From contig CM048841.1 in NCBI GenBank assembly GCA_026545765.1, positions 105,001,542-105,065,541 on the forward strand: a DNA stretch of 64,000 nt. Direction: 5' to 3'. Position 1 is the first letter of the stretch; every line of letters begins with the position of its first letter. The position numbers and the translations under genes were made by a program. The stretch is from Plantago major (taxonomy: Eukaryota; Streptophyta; Magnoliopsida; Lamiales; Plantaginaceae). This document shows, one piece after another, positions 10,165-21,743 of the stretch. A model generated the notes under the pieces. The model saw only the letters and a list, made by a program, of their open reading frames with translations. It searched no databases and was not told the DNA's origin.

Positions 10165-12836
10165 CCAACAAGACGAGCACGAGCTCTTGACTTGGAGACT
10201 TACATCCATGAAATGTTCCCAACTGAACAGCATACAGTTGCGACCCTATTGCATAAGGATTTCTCCAGAGAAGTGGCGCACAGTTTGATACAAGCCTTTG
10301 AACAGGCAGATGGTCAGACAAGATTACAGATGGCCTTTAAGCCAGTTCTGCCCCAGACTCTGCAATTCATTCCTTCTGAACAAGAAGAAGTTAATGGGCA
10401 GAAGATCACTATTCCTGAAGTGATCAATCTTGTATCTGAAGATGACGAGGATGAAGAAATGAACGAAAATGATTTCAAAGGACCTCCCACTGACCATCAC
10501 CAAAAGGATGACAGTGACAAAAAGGATGATGATGATGATGCCCCTGCACTAGGGACCGGAGGAATTTCACAAAGAGATAATACCTCAGCTGCTGAAAAGC
10601 ACACTGAGAAGCCTTCACAGAAATCTTCGTCTCCATCTCCTCAAAAATCAAATCATCCATCTTCCCAACATCAAGATATTATTGAACAAGTAGTTGAGGA
10701 TTCTGAGGAATTCACTCAGAAAATGATGAACACTCAAACCAGAACTGCTCAACTCAGACAACTGTTGGAAGAAGAACAACAGCTCCATCTTCAACTGGAA
10801 GATCAAATAGCTAAATCCAGAGACAAGCTTGATCAACTACAAGATCAATATCTACAGGAGATGATTGCTTACTCTGAGATTAAAGAGCTACAGGATGTTG
10901 TGACTGCAATCACCAAAGAACTCGATACTGAAGAAGTATCTGAAGTCAAGCATGATGCTAAGGCTGCATCATTTTCAAAAAGATGTACCATCCTCCTCAC
11001 AGAAAGGAAAGAAACCATTCTTTGAGATGGTTGCTGGACTAGACACAAACGATGAGAATGTCCAAGAGGATGAAGATCACTGGGCTGATTACTCAAATGA
11101 TGAAGAAGAAAAGACTTTGGCAGAGCACCGCAATGAACATTTAGCGGTTTCTCACTTGAAAAGGAAGCTGATTGCTCCTGCAATATTCAGCAAACTGCCA
11201 AATGTCCACTCCCATGAATACATGAACAGATACCAAGTACTGGCTCAACTTAAAAAGGAGTTGTCTTCACAGAACAAGGAAGTAATTGCCTCTGTCCCCT
11301 CTGAAATGAAGAAGTTTACTGAGCTCATCACTCAGAGAACAACTAGCATAGTCATTGCTCAGAAAGATCTGGGAATGATAAGGGACGATGATGCGTCTTT
11401 AGCTGAAAAAGCTTTTCAAGAGGCAAGTTACACTGCTGGAAAAGCAGATGCTATCCTAGGCCCATTGGCAGAGCTCACTGATAAGGAGAATGGACTTATC
11501 AAGCAAAATCAGGAGCTCAAAGCCGAACTTCAGAAGTTGGTCACTGCCTACAAGTATTTACAAAGGCATTTTGACTCTCTCTCAGATTCTTTTATGAGAC
11601 TGAGTCGGCCAACAATGACTAAGGGGGAAGGATTGTACAAATCTGGACCTCAAAGTCAGGGGGAATGGGAAGAAGGAGAAGGAAACAAGAAGAAATCTGA
11701 GTCTTTGCTTTCAGAGAGGAAGAAGAAACAAGAAAACTTCCCAGCCACCACTCAGAATAAATGAGCCCTCCTCAAGTCAAGCTGCTTTGCAAATAGTAGC
11801 TACTTCCCAGAAACCTACTGAAGGAACTGCAATGGTGACAAGGGCCATGGCACAGAAACCTCCAAGGAGTAACAAGGCTCCAAGGAGAAGACAAGTTAAA
11901 GGGATTGATGTATCTTCTGAAGAAGAAGAAGGTCAAATCAAGTCCCTGGGCAATGAAGAAGGCTGTAAAACTCTCACAAGATTTAATCTTGATGATGATG
12001 AAGAAACTGATGAAGATGAAGCTCCTCTTCACAGAAAAAGGAAAATTGAAAGCCTAACTGAGCCCATAGCTGCAAAGCCCCTAGCAGCTAATACACCCTC
12101 TGGAAATACCAAGTCTATCCAGGGTGGTTCTTCAAGCAACAACCCCAAAGAGAATTCAAGACAAAGAAGGAACAGACTGAGAGCTGAGCAAAGACAAAGT
12201 CAACTTCCACTCAGGCCAGAAGAAGCCAAAATTGAGTATGTGAAGAATGACAATGATTCCTCTGTCCACAGGTGCATCAATCAGAAAAATGGCTATTGGA
12301 TTCTGGAACTTAAGCATCTACTGGTAAACTCAAGATTTCCAGATCCAATCCATAAACAACTTATGGCATGGAGAAAAGATAAGCCAATCTTGATCAACAT
12401 CAATCATATTAAAGCCTGGTTGGACTTTGAAGTTATCAAGAGAATTGAAGCCATGAGAAAGGACCTCTCTGATGAATGTCCATATGGAAAGCCAGATGAT
12501 GTGCACAGAATTCCGAATATCACATGAACAGGCACAAGAGCAAGACTTGTTGTGGAACCCTATGAGTCGTTCTATCTAACTGAAGATCAATACAAGGGTG
12601 ACATCAGATATCTGAAGATTATCTATGAGTATTACAAGCATTCAGATATCAGAATAGAGCATGCCTGGAAATGGGGAAAGTATCTGTGGGTCAAGCATTT
12701 TGTCAAGAAAAATCCTACTAAAACCTACAAAGAGGTCTGTGGATTTGCCAGAGACACTGAAATGCTCGTCAGAACACTTCTCTATGATTATTCTGATGAC
12801 ATCAAAAGGTTTGGAGATAGGAAATTTGCAAACTGA
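10165..12836 (+). pseudogene. Orphan copy of Sirevirus third ORF (last exon), broken
   Basis: Starts abruptly at the point equivalent to 24700 and matches 24700-27423 closely to its end. Compared with that copy it has an extra A in an A-run near 10980, a small deletion and rearrangement near 11698-11710, and GGA changed to TGA at 12525-12527. It therefore reads only in pieces (9949-11025, 10952-11764, 11787-12527, 12552-12836). The Glu codon run that is 23 long in the other copy is only 4 here (near 11920), probably the ancestral state. It keeps two Lys codons, about 11307-11312, that the other lacks. Confidence 0.85.
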
Positions 12837-13222
12837 TTCATAGAAATACTGTTGAAGACTTGAAGAGTTGAAGACTTGAAGACTAGTCTATTAGGATGTT
12901 TACTTGGAGCTTGGTTACTCCTGTTGTCCTAATTTACTATGTATTTTTGTATTTTTCTTGACTGAGCTAAATTGTATTATGTATTAAAGTTATCTGTAAT
13001 CTTTCATTGTAACTTATCTGATGAACTTACTCTCAGATATTATTCTAGAAAAGATAACTTGTCAGCAAAGATCACACCTTGTGATTTGGTTGATGTTTAC
13101 TTTCTACACTTAATTGAATGAACTGAAAAATCATAAGAAATGATTAAGTGGTGGATTGTTCACTCATCCAGATTTGTAATAGGACAGATAGTCATCGTTG
13201 ACTGATCAAAATGGGGGAAATT
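12837..13222 (+). other. Sirevirus 3' untranslated region and PPT (first copy)
   Basis: Non-coding, repeated at 27424-27808. It ends with the polypurine tract ATGGGGGAAA (13211-13220) next to the LTR. Contains short GAAGACTTGAAGA repeats near 12853-12885. Confidence 0.65.
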
Positions 13223-14873
13223 TGTTAGATATTTTGTTAGGAATATCTGTTTAGATTTTGATCAGCAACATGATGACTTATCTTAGTTTCAGAAAGGTGA
13301 TTAGTACTCTTGGTTCACTTGAACATTGTAAAAGAGGAAACTCACTTAGTATGATAGTCTAGTTAATCTTGTATAGGATGATAGGTCTCAAAATGTAATT
13401 TTTATTTTATGAAGAAGACCAAGAAGAAGACATCCAGCAGAACAAAGTTCAACGACATTGAAGAATTGAAGACTGCACAAGATTACTGAAATAGTTTTAC
13501 AGATACCTTGACCAGATATCTTGAAGACATGAATGGTTTTAGACACACTACGTCACAACAGATATCTGAGAAATCAAAAGGTCCATCTGAATAACAAGAA
13601 AAGTGTCCACAGATATCTACACTCAGATACCTTGAGCTTTAACCACATTTCTGAAAGAGAAATATATATATTGCAAACAAAGTTGTTTCAATAAAAGTGG
13701 CATCTGAAGCTGAAGATAAGGACGTGCAAAAACTCAGAGAAAACTGATAAAGTTGGTCTCTGATACAAAGCATAGTTCCGTTGGCACTACAGGACAAAAA
13801 GTATAGTACAATGCATTAAATGCATGGACAGAGATGTCTGAACAAAAGCAACGGTAGCTTCTGAAGAAGAAGACAAACCTACATAAGATTATACACAGAT
13901 ATCAATAGTTTGAATTTGATTTAAGCCTAACGGATACTATTCAAACGGCACTCAAATTCATCTATAAATATCAACACTTAGACTGCTTGAGAACACACAC
14001 ACCTTAGAACTTACACTGAACACATATCTCGATCTCTCAAGCAAACTACTTATCCTCAAGCTTTCTGTTGCGACCAAAGCCCGTGATCTTAAGTAGCACT
14101 TAAGTTCTAAGTGTTCTGATCCTAAACAAGCACTGTTATTTGTGAAAGAGTTGAATCAAAAGATCAAGAATCTGAGATTCATTCTCTTGAACATTTATCT
14201 TAGACTTGGGTCAGTAAAAAGAACAAGATACCATACATTGAAAAGTGTATTAAGTATACTTTATTCACAGAGCTATCTGATTAACTGAAAAGTTAACAAA
14301 GAAGCTCATCTGATGACTCAAACCGAAACCAACACCATAACTGGCGTGGAGTACAGGAAGTACTTAGTTTGGAAAACTAAGGAATAACTCCAAGGTTATT
14401 GAGCACAGGAAGTACTTAGCTTGGGTAGCTAGGGAATAGCTCAAAAAGGTTTCTGAGTACAGGAAGTACTTGGCTGAGAAAGCCAGGGAACAACTCAGGG
14501 AGAACATTTGGTTGGGAACCATTTGTTAAAGAATCTTAGAATAGGATTATTGTAAGGTGACCTCAATTATCTGTTCTAGTGAATTCTAGGTCTTTGGAAG
14601 ACCAAAGTGGATTAGTTGGAGGATTACGCCACCTCCAGATACCACTATACTTGCTTTGTTATTTACTTTTCTGTATTTACATTTCAGCAACACACACACA
14701 CACTTTAACAGTTTCTGCACTTATCTATCTTAAGTCTTCCGCGCTCTGAATCTAAGTATCAGATATCTTCACATATATCTGAGAAATTGTGTTTATCGAT
14801 AAAAGATTTAAAAGACTATTCATCCCCCCCCCCCCCCCTCTAGTCTTTTACTTTGTCGTTATCTGGACCAACA
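13223..14873 (+). repeat. Sirevirus LTR1 (1651 bp)
   Basis: Begins TGTTAGATAT and ends ACCAACA (TGTT/AACA inverted ends). The same sequence recurs as LTR2 with scattered substitutions and small indels. A TATA box TATAAATA lies at 13963-13970. A long C run at about 14824-14838 is near the 3' end. It contains several AGATATCT palindromes. Confidence 0.9.
13963..13970 (+). promoter_or_regulatory. TATA box in Sirevirus LTR1
   Basis: TATAAATA, followed about 30 nt later by the probable transcript start; the same site is at 28550-28557 in LTR2. Confidence 0.5.
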
Positions 14874-14875
14874 AG

Positions 14876-14890
14876 TGGTATCAGAGTAGG
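14876..14890 (+). promoter_or_regulatory. Sirevirus primer binding site (initiator Met tRNA)
   Basis: TGGTATCAGAGTAGG, 2 nt after LTR1. It matches the usual copia site TGGTATCAGAGC over its first 11 bases. Confidence 0.85.
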
Positions 14891-14990
14891 AGGTTCACAA
14901 GCCTTCTGCACTGAACCTAGATCCCCATATAGGTGAAGGAACTTTGTCCATTTTCGAGGACTATATAATTTGTGTGTTAAGTGTGCAGGT

Positions 14991-17498
14991 ATGTCTCTGA
15001 GTGATGCACCCGTTCTCAAACTAGAGAACTAAGAGAAATGGAAAAATAACATGATGCTCCACCTTGAAGCCATAAGTGACGAAATGATCAAAGTGATAAA
15101 GAATGGCCAAATAGTCATTCAACAACTTAAACAAGTCATGGAGGTTTCTAATGGTAGAGACAGAGATCAAACCGAAGGGTCTTCACAAACTGATGCATCA
15201 ACAAGTGGGAGATCTACCAGTCAAGTTATTTATGAACCAAAGCCCAGAGAACTCTGGACATCGGAAGATGCCAAGAGAAATCGTCTGGATGGTCAAGCTC
15301 GTAATATCATCATCAGATCGACACCTGAGCACATACAGTGTAAACTGTGGGGTGCTAAAACGGCGAAAGTTGCCTGGCAACTGATTGAAGAAATCTGTGC
15401 CGGAACTGAGAAAACCAAGGAAAACAAGTTCGAAGTTCTCAAATTGAAATTTCAAAATTTCAAACAAGGACCCACTGAAACTCTGGAAGAACTTGATTTC
15501 AGATTTACCACTCTCATGAGTGATATGGCAGCACTTGGGAAAGATACTCCCGAGGAGAAGATTAAGACTATTGTCAGAATTCTTAACCACAACTGGGAGC
15601 ATACTAAATTCTTTTATTTTAACCAAGGAATGCCAAATATCACTCCAGTGGAACTCTTCTCTCATCTTGCTACGGTTGATTATGAGACAACTCAAAGAGA
15701 ACAAACAACTGAAAAGTTGCAGAATGTTGCTCTAGTTACTCAAGGAACTTCTGAAAAGAAGAAAAGCAAGGAAGAGACTGAGGATGCTTTTGCTGCAAAG
15801 CAAATGAGCAAATATGTCAGTCGAGAAATTGAGAGAAGAAAAGCCAAAGAGAAGCTGAAAAAGCATCTAGGCTCAAACTATCACCAGTACAAAAGTATGC
15901 AAAGCTCGCTGAACAAGCCAGCCTAGAAAGCATCATGTACTGAGGAAGCAGAAATTGGAAACGATATCTGTTTCTATTGTCAAAAACCTGGTCACTTCAA
16001 GAAGGATTGTCCTGCCTTCAACAAACTAAGGACAGGTGACAAGAAAGATAGAAGAATCTTCAGAAGAAGCCAGAAAGCTTTACTAACTGAAGAAAGAAAG
16101 AAAATCCAAACTCAACTGGATGCTCTAGAAGTTGAGACAGATTCTGAAGATGACAACTCAGATGACTCAACTTAACCATCACCAGAATTATGTGGAGTTA
16201 CTCACGATATAATCGACTTCGGCCTCAAGAAGAATGAAATGTGTGGAGTTGCTGAGATTGACGTTCCAGACATCTCTAACATTGAAATTTGTCTTATGGC
16301 TGACGAGGTAACACATACTTCTTGCTATACTTATGAAAGTGATGAAGAAGAAATTAAAGATCTAGAAAATCTCAGAAAGGAACTTGATATCTATGAAAGA
16401 GAATTTCTAATGTTCCGAGCTAGAGCCGAAAATCTTGAAGAAGAAAAGAATTTTCTTGCCAAGGAAAATTCTCAATTAGTTAAGATATCTGAGAAAAAGG
16501 ATGCTGAAAATGCATTTCTCAAAGCTCAGATATCTGAGACTGAAAAGTCACACAAAGAAGCAATGTCTGAACTGCTAAAGAAATATGAAGATCTTCTTTC
16601 AGAGAACAAGGAACTCAAAAAGAAAGAATTATCTTTTCAATCTTATGCCAAAGCTAGTGACACTCTTACTGAAGTACAATCTTACTTAAGAGATCCTTCA
16701 GAAAAGAAAGGACTTGGGCTGAATACACAGACAGATTGTTCTACCACTCTGAATAAGAGTGAGGAAAGAAGAACATTTGTAAGTACTCAGCAAGATGGTT
16801 CCCATGCAATCTATAGTATCGGTCAGAAGACGAAGATTGTAGATAAAGGAAAGGCAGTTGCGACTAAACCTTTGTGGGAAAAACAAGTCAAAAACAAAAC
16901 TGTTGGGCATGTCTCTGAAAAGAAACAAGACACTGAAAAGTGTAAACACCCACAATGCTATGTCTCTCAAAAGGGTAGAATTGCAGGAGCTGGCAAATTC
17001 TCCCATGTCACATTTTCTGGAAAGAAAATAGACCAACCAGAGACTAGCAAAGCTGCTGAGAAAAGATCTCAGATAGCTTCAAGTGCTCGAAATGGTATTG
17101 GCTATAAAGGCATCGGGAAACAACTTGCTCATGAATACAAACAGGAGCAAGAACGATGGCTAAAGGCTAGAATTGCTCAAAGCAATTATCAGAAGTGGAA
17201 GTTGAATCAAGCCACTGAAAATCTGAATGCCAGGGCTAGAAGAAATCTGGCAAGGAAAGCTAAGTTCGCTGAAAAGCAAACTCAGAAACCTGACAGGTAT
17301 CTGAAAGCACCAAATGGAGCACGTAGGAACACACCAAGGAAGAAAATAGTTCTTAATAATGATATCACTCATTTAACTAGAATTCCTCCTTATGTTCCTG
17401 TCAGACAAAAGAATGTTTCAAAGAAATTCATTCAAAAATGGATTCCTACTGGAAGATTTTTTAGTCCTGATGGTTCCACCATTGTTATGAGAACCTAA
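14991..17498 (+). pseudogene. Sirevirus gag, one frame with internal stops
   Basis: The expected start is ATG at 14991 (MSLSDAPVLKLEN). TAA follows at 15030-15032, where Tyr is expected in the usual LENYEKW-type motif. The same frame then stays open from 15051 with a gag core (EEICAGTEKTKENKF, LEELDFRFTTLM). A TAG at 15924-15926 precedes the zinc knuckle CFYCQKPGHFKKDC (near 15970-16010), and a further stop occurs near 16173. The frame continues from 16239 to 17498 with a long coiled coil (KELDIYEREFLMFRARAENL, then repeated Lys/Glu heptads) and a basic C-terminal third. A large gag with coiled coil is typical of Sireviruses. Three premature stops make it inactive. Confidence 0.8.
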
Positions 17499-20400
17499 TC
17501 TCCTGTTTCCTGTTGTGTGCAGGACGCTTCTTGGACTAAAGCACAATGGATATTTGATAGTGGATGCGGAAAGCACATGACAGGAGACAAAGCAAATCTG
17601 GTCGATTACAAAGCTTGCAACACAGGACCAGATATCAGGTTTGCTGGAGGAGAATTAAATCCCTCTCTGGGATTTGGCAACGTCAAATTGGGATCTTTAA
17701 CAATCACTGATGTATTACATGTTAAGGATTTGAAATATAATCTATTTAGCATGAGCCAGTTTGCAGACAAAAGTTTTACTGTAAAATTCAAAGCAAAGTA
17801 TTGCAAACTTATTGACAATGAGTCAAAGCAGACAGTCTTGGTTGCTCGGTGGAAAGGAAGTCTTCATGTTTCCGATTCGGCTTCTGCCACAACTGAAGAA
17901 TGCATCATGGTGAGTCAATCAGGTCACACAGAAGAGCACTGGTTATGGCACAAAAGAATGAGTCACTTGAATTTCAAAACTCTGAACAAACTTGCCAAGA
18001 AAGATTTAGTGGTTGGGCTTCCCAAAACATCTTTCAGAAAGGATGTTATATGTTCTGCCTGTCAGATGGGGAAACAATCCAAGATCTCTTTCAAGTCCAA
18101 AACCAGACACTCTAGTGTTAGACCACTGCAACTTTTACACATGGATCTTTTTGAATCATCTGTAACTAGTTACGCAGGAAAGAAGTATGGTCTAGTTGTT
18201 GTAGATGACTTCTCAAGATTCACTTAGGTTGTTTTTCTGAAACACAAATCTGATGCTAAGGTGGAGATACCAAACTTGCTGAAAAAGCTTGAGGTCATGA
18301 AAAATGACAAGGTATCTGCAATCAGAACAGACCATGGTACTGAGTTTGTCAATCAGTACATAAAGGAGTTTTGTACCTGCAAAGGTATACAACACCAACT
18401 TTCCTCTGTAAGAACACCTCAACAAAATGGTGTTGCAGAAAGGAAAAACAGAACCCTTAAAGAAGCAGCAAGGACAATTCTAACTGACACTGAAATAAGT
18501 GAAGTTTATTGGGTTGAAGTCAGAACACAAACTGCTACACTCGTAATGGATGTTTGATAAACAAACACCATGACAAGACCCCTTATGAAATCTTGGTTGG
18601 TAGACCCCCTAATATCAAACATCTGAGAGTATTTGGTTGTAGATGTTTTGTTCTTAACAATGGAAAAGAGTATCTGAGAACATTTCAACCAAAGGCAGAT
18701 GAAGGTGTATTTCTTGGTTATTCTACGAATAGCAAAGCTTACAGAATTTACAACAGCAGAACAAAGAAGATTGAAGAATCAGTTCATGTTGTATTCTATG
18801 AAGGAAGTAAGAAAACACCTCTTACTGATGAACTCTCAGAAAGGTTCAAAGAACTAATGTTAAAGGATTCTGAAGAAGAATCCTCAGAAAGGAAAAACAA
18901 CATTGTGAAAAGTGAGGATGACTCTGACGATGAAAAGCTTGAAATGCCTAGTAACAACCAGATGCCTCACAGACATGATGAAGAATTTCCTATGAGACTT
19001 CCAGAAATGGAAACTGAAGATATTCATCAGAGAGCTATCTCTGGAAATGATCTCTCTGAAAGACATATTCCAGAAAGCTCACACACTGAGCAATTGTCAG
19101 ACATTAATTGCCCTTCTAAGGAGCAAAATGTCTTAGATACTGACAAAGTATCAAATCAAAATCCCAGTGATTCACATTCAAATCATTTGGATATTGATCC
19201 TACTAGCACTAAACCTATGATGAGATGGATCAAGTATCATCCTGCAAAAGATCCGATTGGACCAATTAATCAAGGTGTTAGGACTAGGAGAGCAATAGCT
19301 GAAAATGCTAATTCTCTCTTTGGATGTTTCATCTCAAACATTGAACCTAAAACTATAGAAGAAGCATTAGGAGACCAAGATTGGATCTCTGCGATGCAAG
19401 AAGAGTTGGATCAATTTAAGAGAAACAAAGTCTGGAAACTAGTTCCATTTGTAGAAGGAATATCTGTGATTGGAACTAAATGGGTTTTCAGAAACAAAAT
19501 GAATGAATCTGGTGAAATAACCAGAAACAAGGCAAGGTTGGTTGCCAAGGGATTCACTCAGACTGAAGGCTTAGATTTTGATGAGTCATATGCACCAGTT
19601 GCCAGACTGGATGCAATAAGACTCTTTCTGGCCTTTGCAGCTCATAAAGATTTTAAAGTTTATCATATGGATGTCAAGAGTGCATTCCTGAATGGTGAAC
19701 TTGCAGAGGAAGTCTATGTTGAGCAACCACCTGGCTTTGAAGTTTCCTCAGAAAGTAGAATGGTCTATAAACTACAGAAAGCTCTATATGGACTGAAACA
19801 GGCTCCAAGAGCATGGTTTGACACTTTGGCCAAATACCTTCTGGAAAATGGTTTCAAGAAAGGTGAAGTTGATAAAACTTTATTTACTTTAAATCATGAT
19901 GGGAAACTACTCTTAGTTCAAGTATATGTTGATGACATTATATTTGGATCTAAGGACAAGCAACTTTGTGATGACTTTGCAAATCTCATGTAAAGTAAGT
20001 TTGAGATGAGCATGATGGGAGAATTGAATTACTTCCTAGGATTGCAAGTCAAGCAACTCAATGATGGAATATGCATTAGTCAAACAAAGTATGTAAAAGA
20101 TATGCTCACAAAGTTCAATCTTAAGCCTTCTGAAAAGAATACTAAGATACCTATGAGCATAGGAACCAAAATGACCTATACTGAATCAGACAAGAGTGTT
20201 GAAGAGCATAAGTATAGGAAATTGATAGGTTCACTACTTTACCTCACTGCAAGTAGACCTGATATTCAATACGCAGTTGGAGTGTGTGCTAGATTTCAGA
20301 CAAATCCGATGCAAACACACTATAACATTGCTATGAAAATATTAAGGTATGTAAAAGGTACAGTAGATGTAGGTCTGTGGTATCCCAAAGAAAGTGGATT

Positions 20401-20818
20401 GATTTTAGCTGGTTACTCAAATGCTGATTATGCTGGATCATTGCTTGATAGGAAAAGTACCTCAGGAACTTATCAGTTTCTGGGTGCTAGACTTATCTCA
20501 TGGTTTAGCAAGAAGCAAAACTCAATTGCAACTTCTACCATAGAGGCTGAATATATTGTTGCTGGTTGTTGTACAACACAAATTCTGTGGATTCAACAAC
20601 AACTTAAAGACTATGGACTCAATGAAGAGAAAACTCCCATTTTATGTGACAACACAAGTGCTATTGCGATCACACGAAATCCTAAGTTTCATGCCAGAAC
20701 AAAGCACATTGATGTTAGACACCACTTCATCAGAGACCATGTTGAAAAAGGCAATATAGAGATACTCAAGATTGGCACTGAAGATCAACTTGCAGATATC
20801 TTTACTAAGCCACTATAA
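17499..20818 (+). pseudogene. Sirevirus pol: protease, integrase, reverse transcriptase, RNase H, broken
   Basis: Lies in the same frame as gag, immediately after the gag stop TAA at 17496-17498, suggesting stop-codon readthrough in the ancestor. Protease: WIFDSGCGKHM near 17550. Integrase: HLNF and CSACQMGK zinc residues near 17970-18070, then DDE residues in HMDLFES (near 18140), RTDHGTEF (near 18325) and NGVAERKNRT (near 18430). A TAG at 18225-18227 replaces a Trp and a 1-nt frameshift occurs near 18525. RT from about 19350: [25 protein letters not shown] and catalytic YVDD at about 19924-19935. A TAA at 19991-19993 replaces Gln. RNase H spans about 20230-20815 (GYSNADYAGS, STIEAEYI, RTKHIDVRHHF) and ends with the usual QLADIFTKPL. 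Confidence 0.9.
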
Positions 20819-20895
20819 GAAAGTAGGTTCTTAGCCTTAAGACATAGTCTTGGACTAATGGAACTACCAACGAACTAAAAAAAAAAATTCAGATA

Positions 20896-21040
20896 TCTGG
20901 AACGGGCATCCAGAGAAGAGGAATATGGAACGGGCAACCAGAGAAGAGATATCTGGAATGGGCATCCAGAGAAGAAGTATCTGGAACGGGAATCCAGAAA
21001 AGAGAAAAGAGAAAAGAGAAATCTGGAACGGGTATCCAGA
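20896..21040 (+). repeat. Palindromic tandem repeat array in Sirevirus
   Basis: Five units at 20896, 20924, 20952, 20980 and 21022, spaced 28, 28, 28 and 42 bp. Each core is TCTGGAACGGGCATCCAGA or a close variant, with perfect 6-bp arms TCTGGA/TCCAGA around a 7-nt loop; the second unit has degenerate arms. The last spacer is expanded by AAGAG repeats. Sireviruses of other plants are known to carry repeated palindromes in the non-coding part downstream of pol. Confidence 0.85.
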
Positions 21041-21542
21041 AGTCAAAAGGCTAAAGAGCAAAAAGACAGCTTAAGACCTCTGAGACAGGAACTCAGATAT
21101 CTGGGTCACTCAGTAAACGGGGAACACAAAGGAGAATAGTACAACCATCTGCAGTCAACTACTCTCTTGAAATTTGCATCATTTCTATCTTTGTGAAAAA
21201 CTTGGACAAATCCTAAGTATAAGACAAATTCAGATGCAAACAGTGTTCTTGGTCATACAAAAATGTGATTCAGATAGCTAATAGCCAAAATTCATTAAAT
21301 GGGCACAATTACACTTGTTGATTGTGATCATTGCTGAAGAAGCAATGGTGACCCTTGATGAAATTAAGCGTTTGATCTGTACGGTGGAAATTAAATCACA
21401 GTAAATAGTGGGCTGTAAAAATTCCGACAAAGCCCACTTTGCATTTAATGCCGAACTAGCTTTTGCTCACGCCTGTTTGCAATACACAGATACATACACA
21501 CAAAATCAATTTGTATGTATTTGTCTGTTGAGATTCTGTTGC

Positions 21543-21553
21543 TATATATATAG
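21543..21553 (+). promoter_or_regulatory. Internal TATA box upstream of Sirevirus third ORF
   Basis: TATATATATAG within TGCTATATATATAGG, about 195 bp before the ATG. The sequence in between is pyrimidine-rich like a plant 5' leader and has no ATG before 21744 that I can see. Suggests an independent transcript; use is inferred. Confidence 0.4.
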
Positions 21554-21743
21554 GATTTTGGCAAAAGAAATCACTTTCGCCTAATCCAAAATTCCGACTT
21601 ACACAAAAATAGCAAAACCTTCTCTTGATTCTCTGCAAACCTTCTACAATCTCTGCAAATCAAGATTAAGTTTTTCTGCAAAGAATTACTGAATCGAATC
21701 TCTTTCAAACACCAATTTCAAATTCCTTACACTATATAAAGAG

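Larger units (their letters stand above)
20819..21743 (+). other. Sirevirus region between pol and third ORF, with palindromic repeats and internal promoter
   Basis: Non-coding. Contains five 28-bp-type repeats (20896-21040), then about 500 bp of ordinary-looking sequence, a TATA box at 21543-21553 and a CT-rich leader of about 170 nt before the ATG at 21744. Confidence 0.6.

Noticed and set aside
20881-21061. CRISPR-like array from regularly spaced repeats
   Set aside because: Spacers are near-identical and the context is a plant retrotransposon; it is a tandem repeat.
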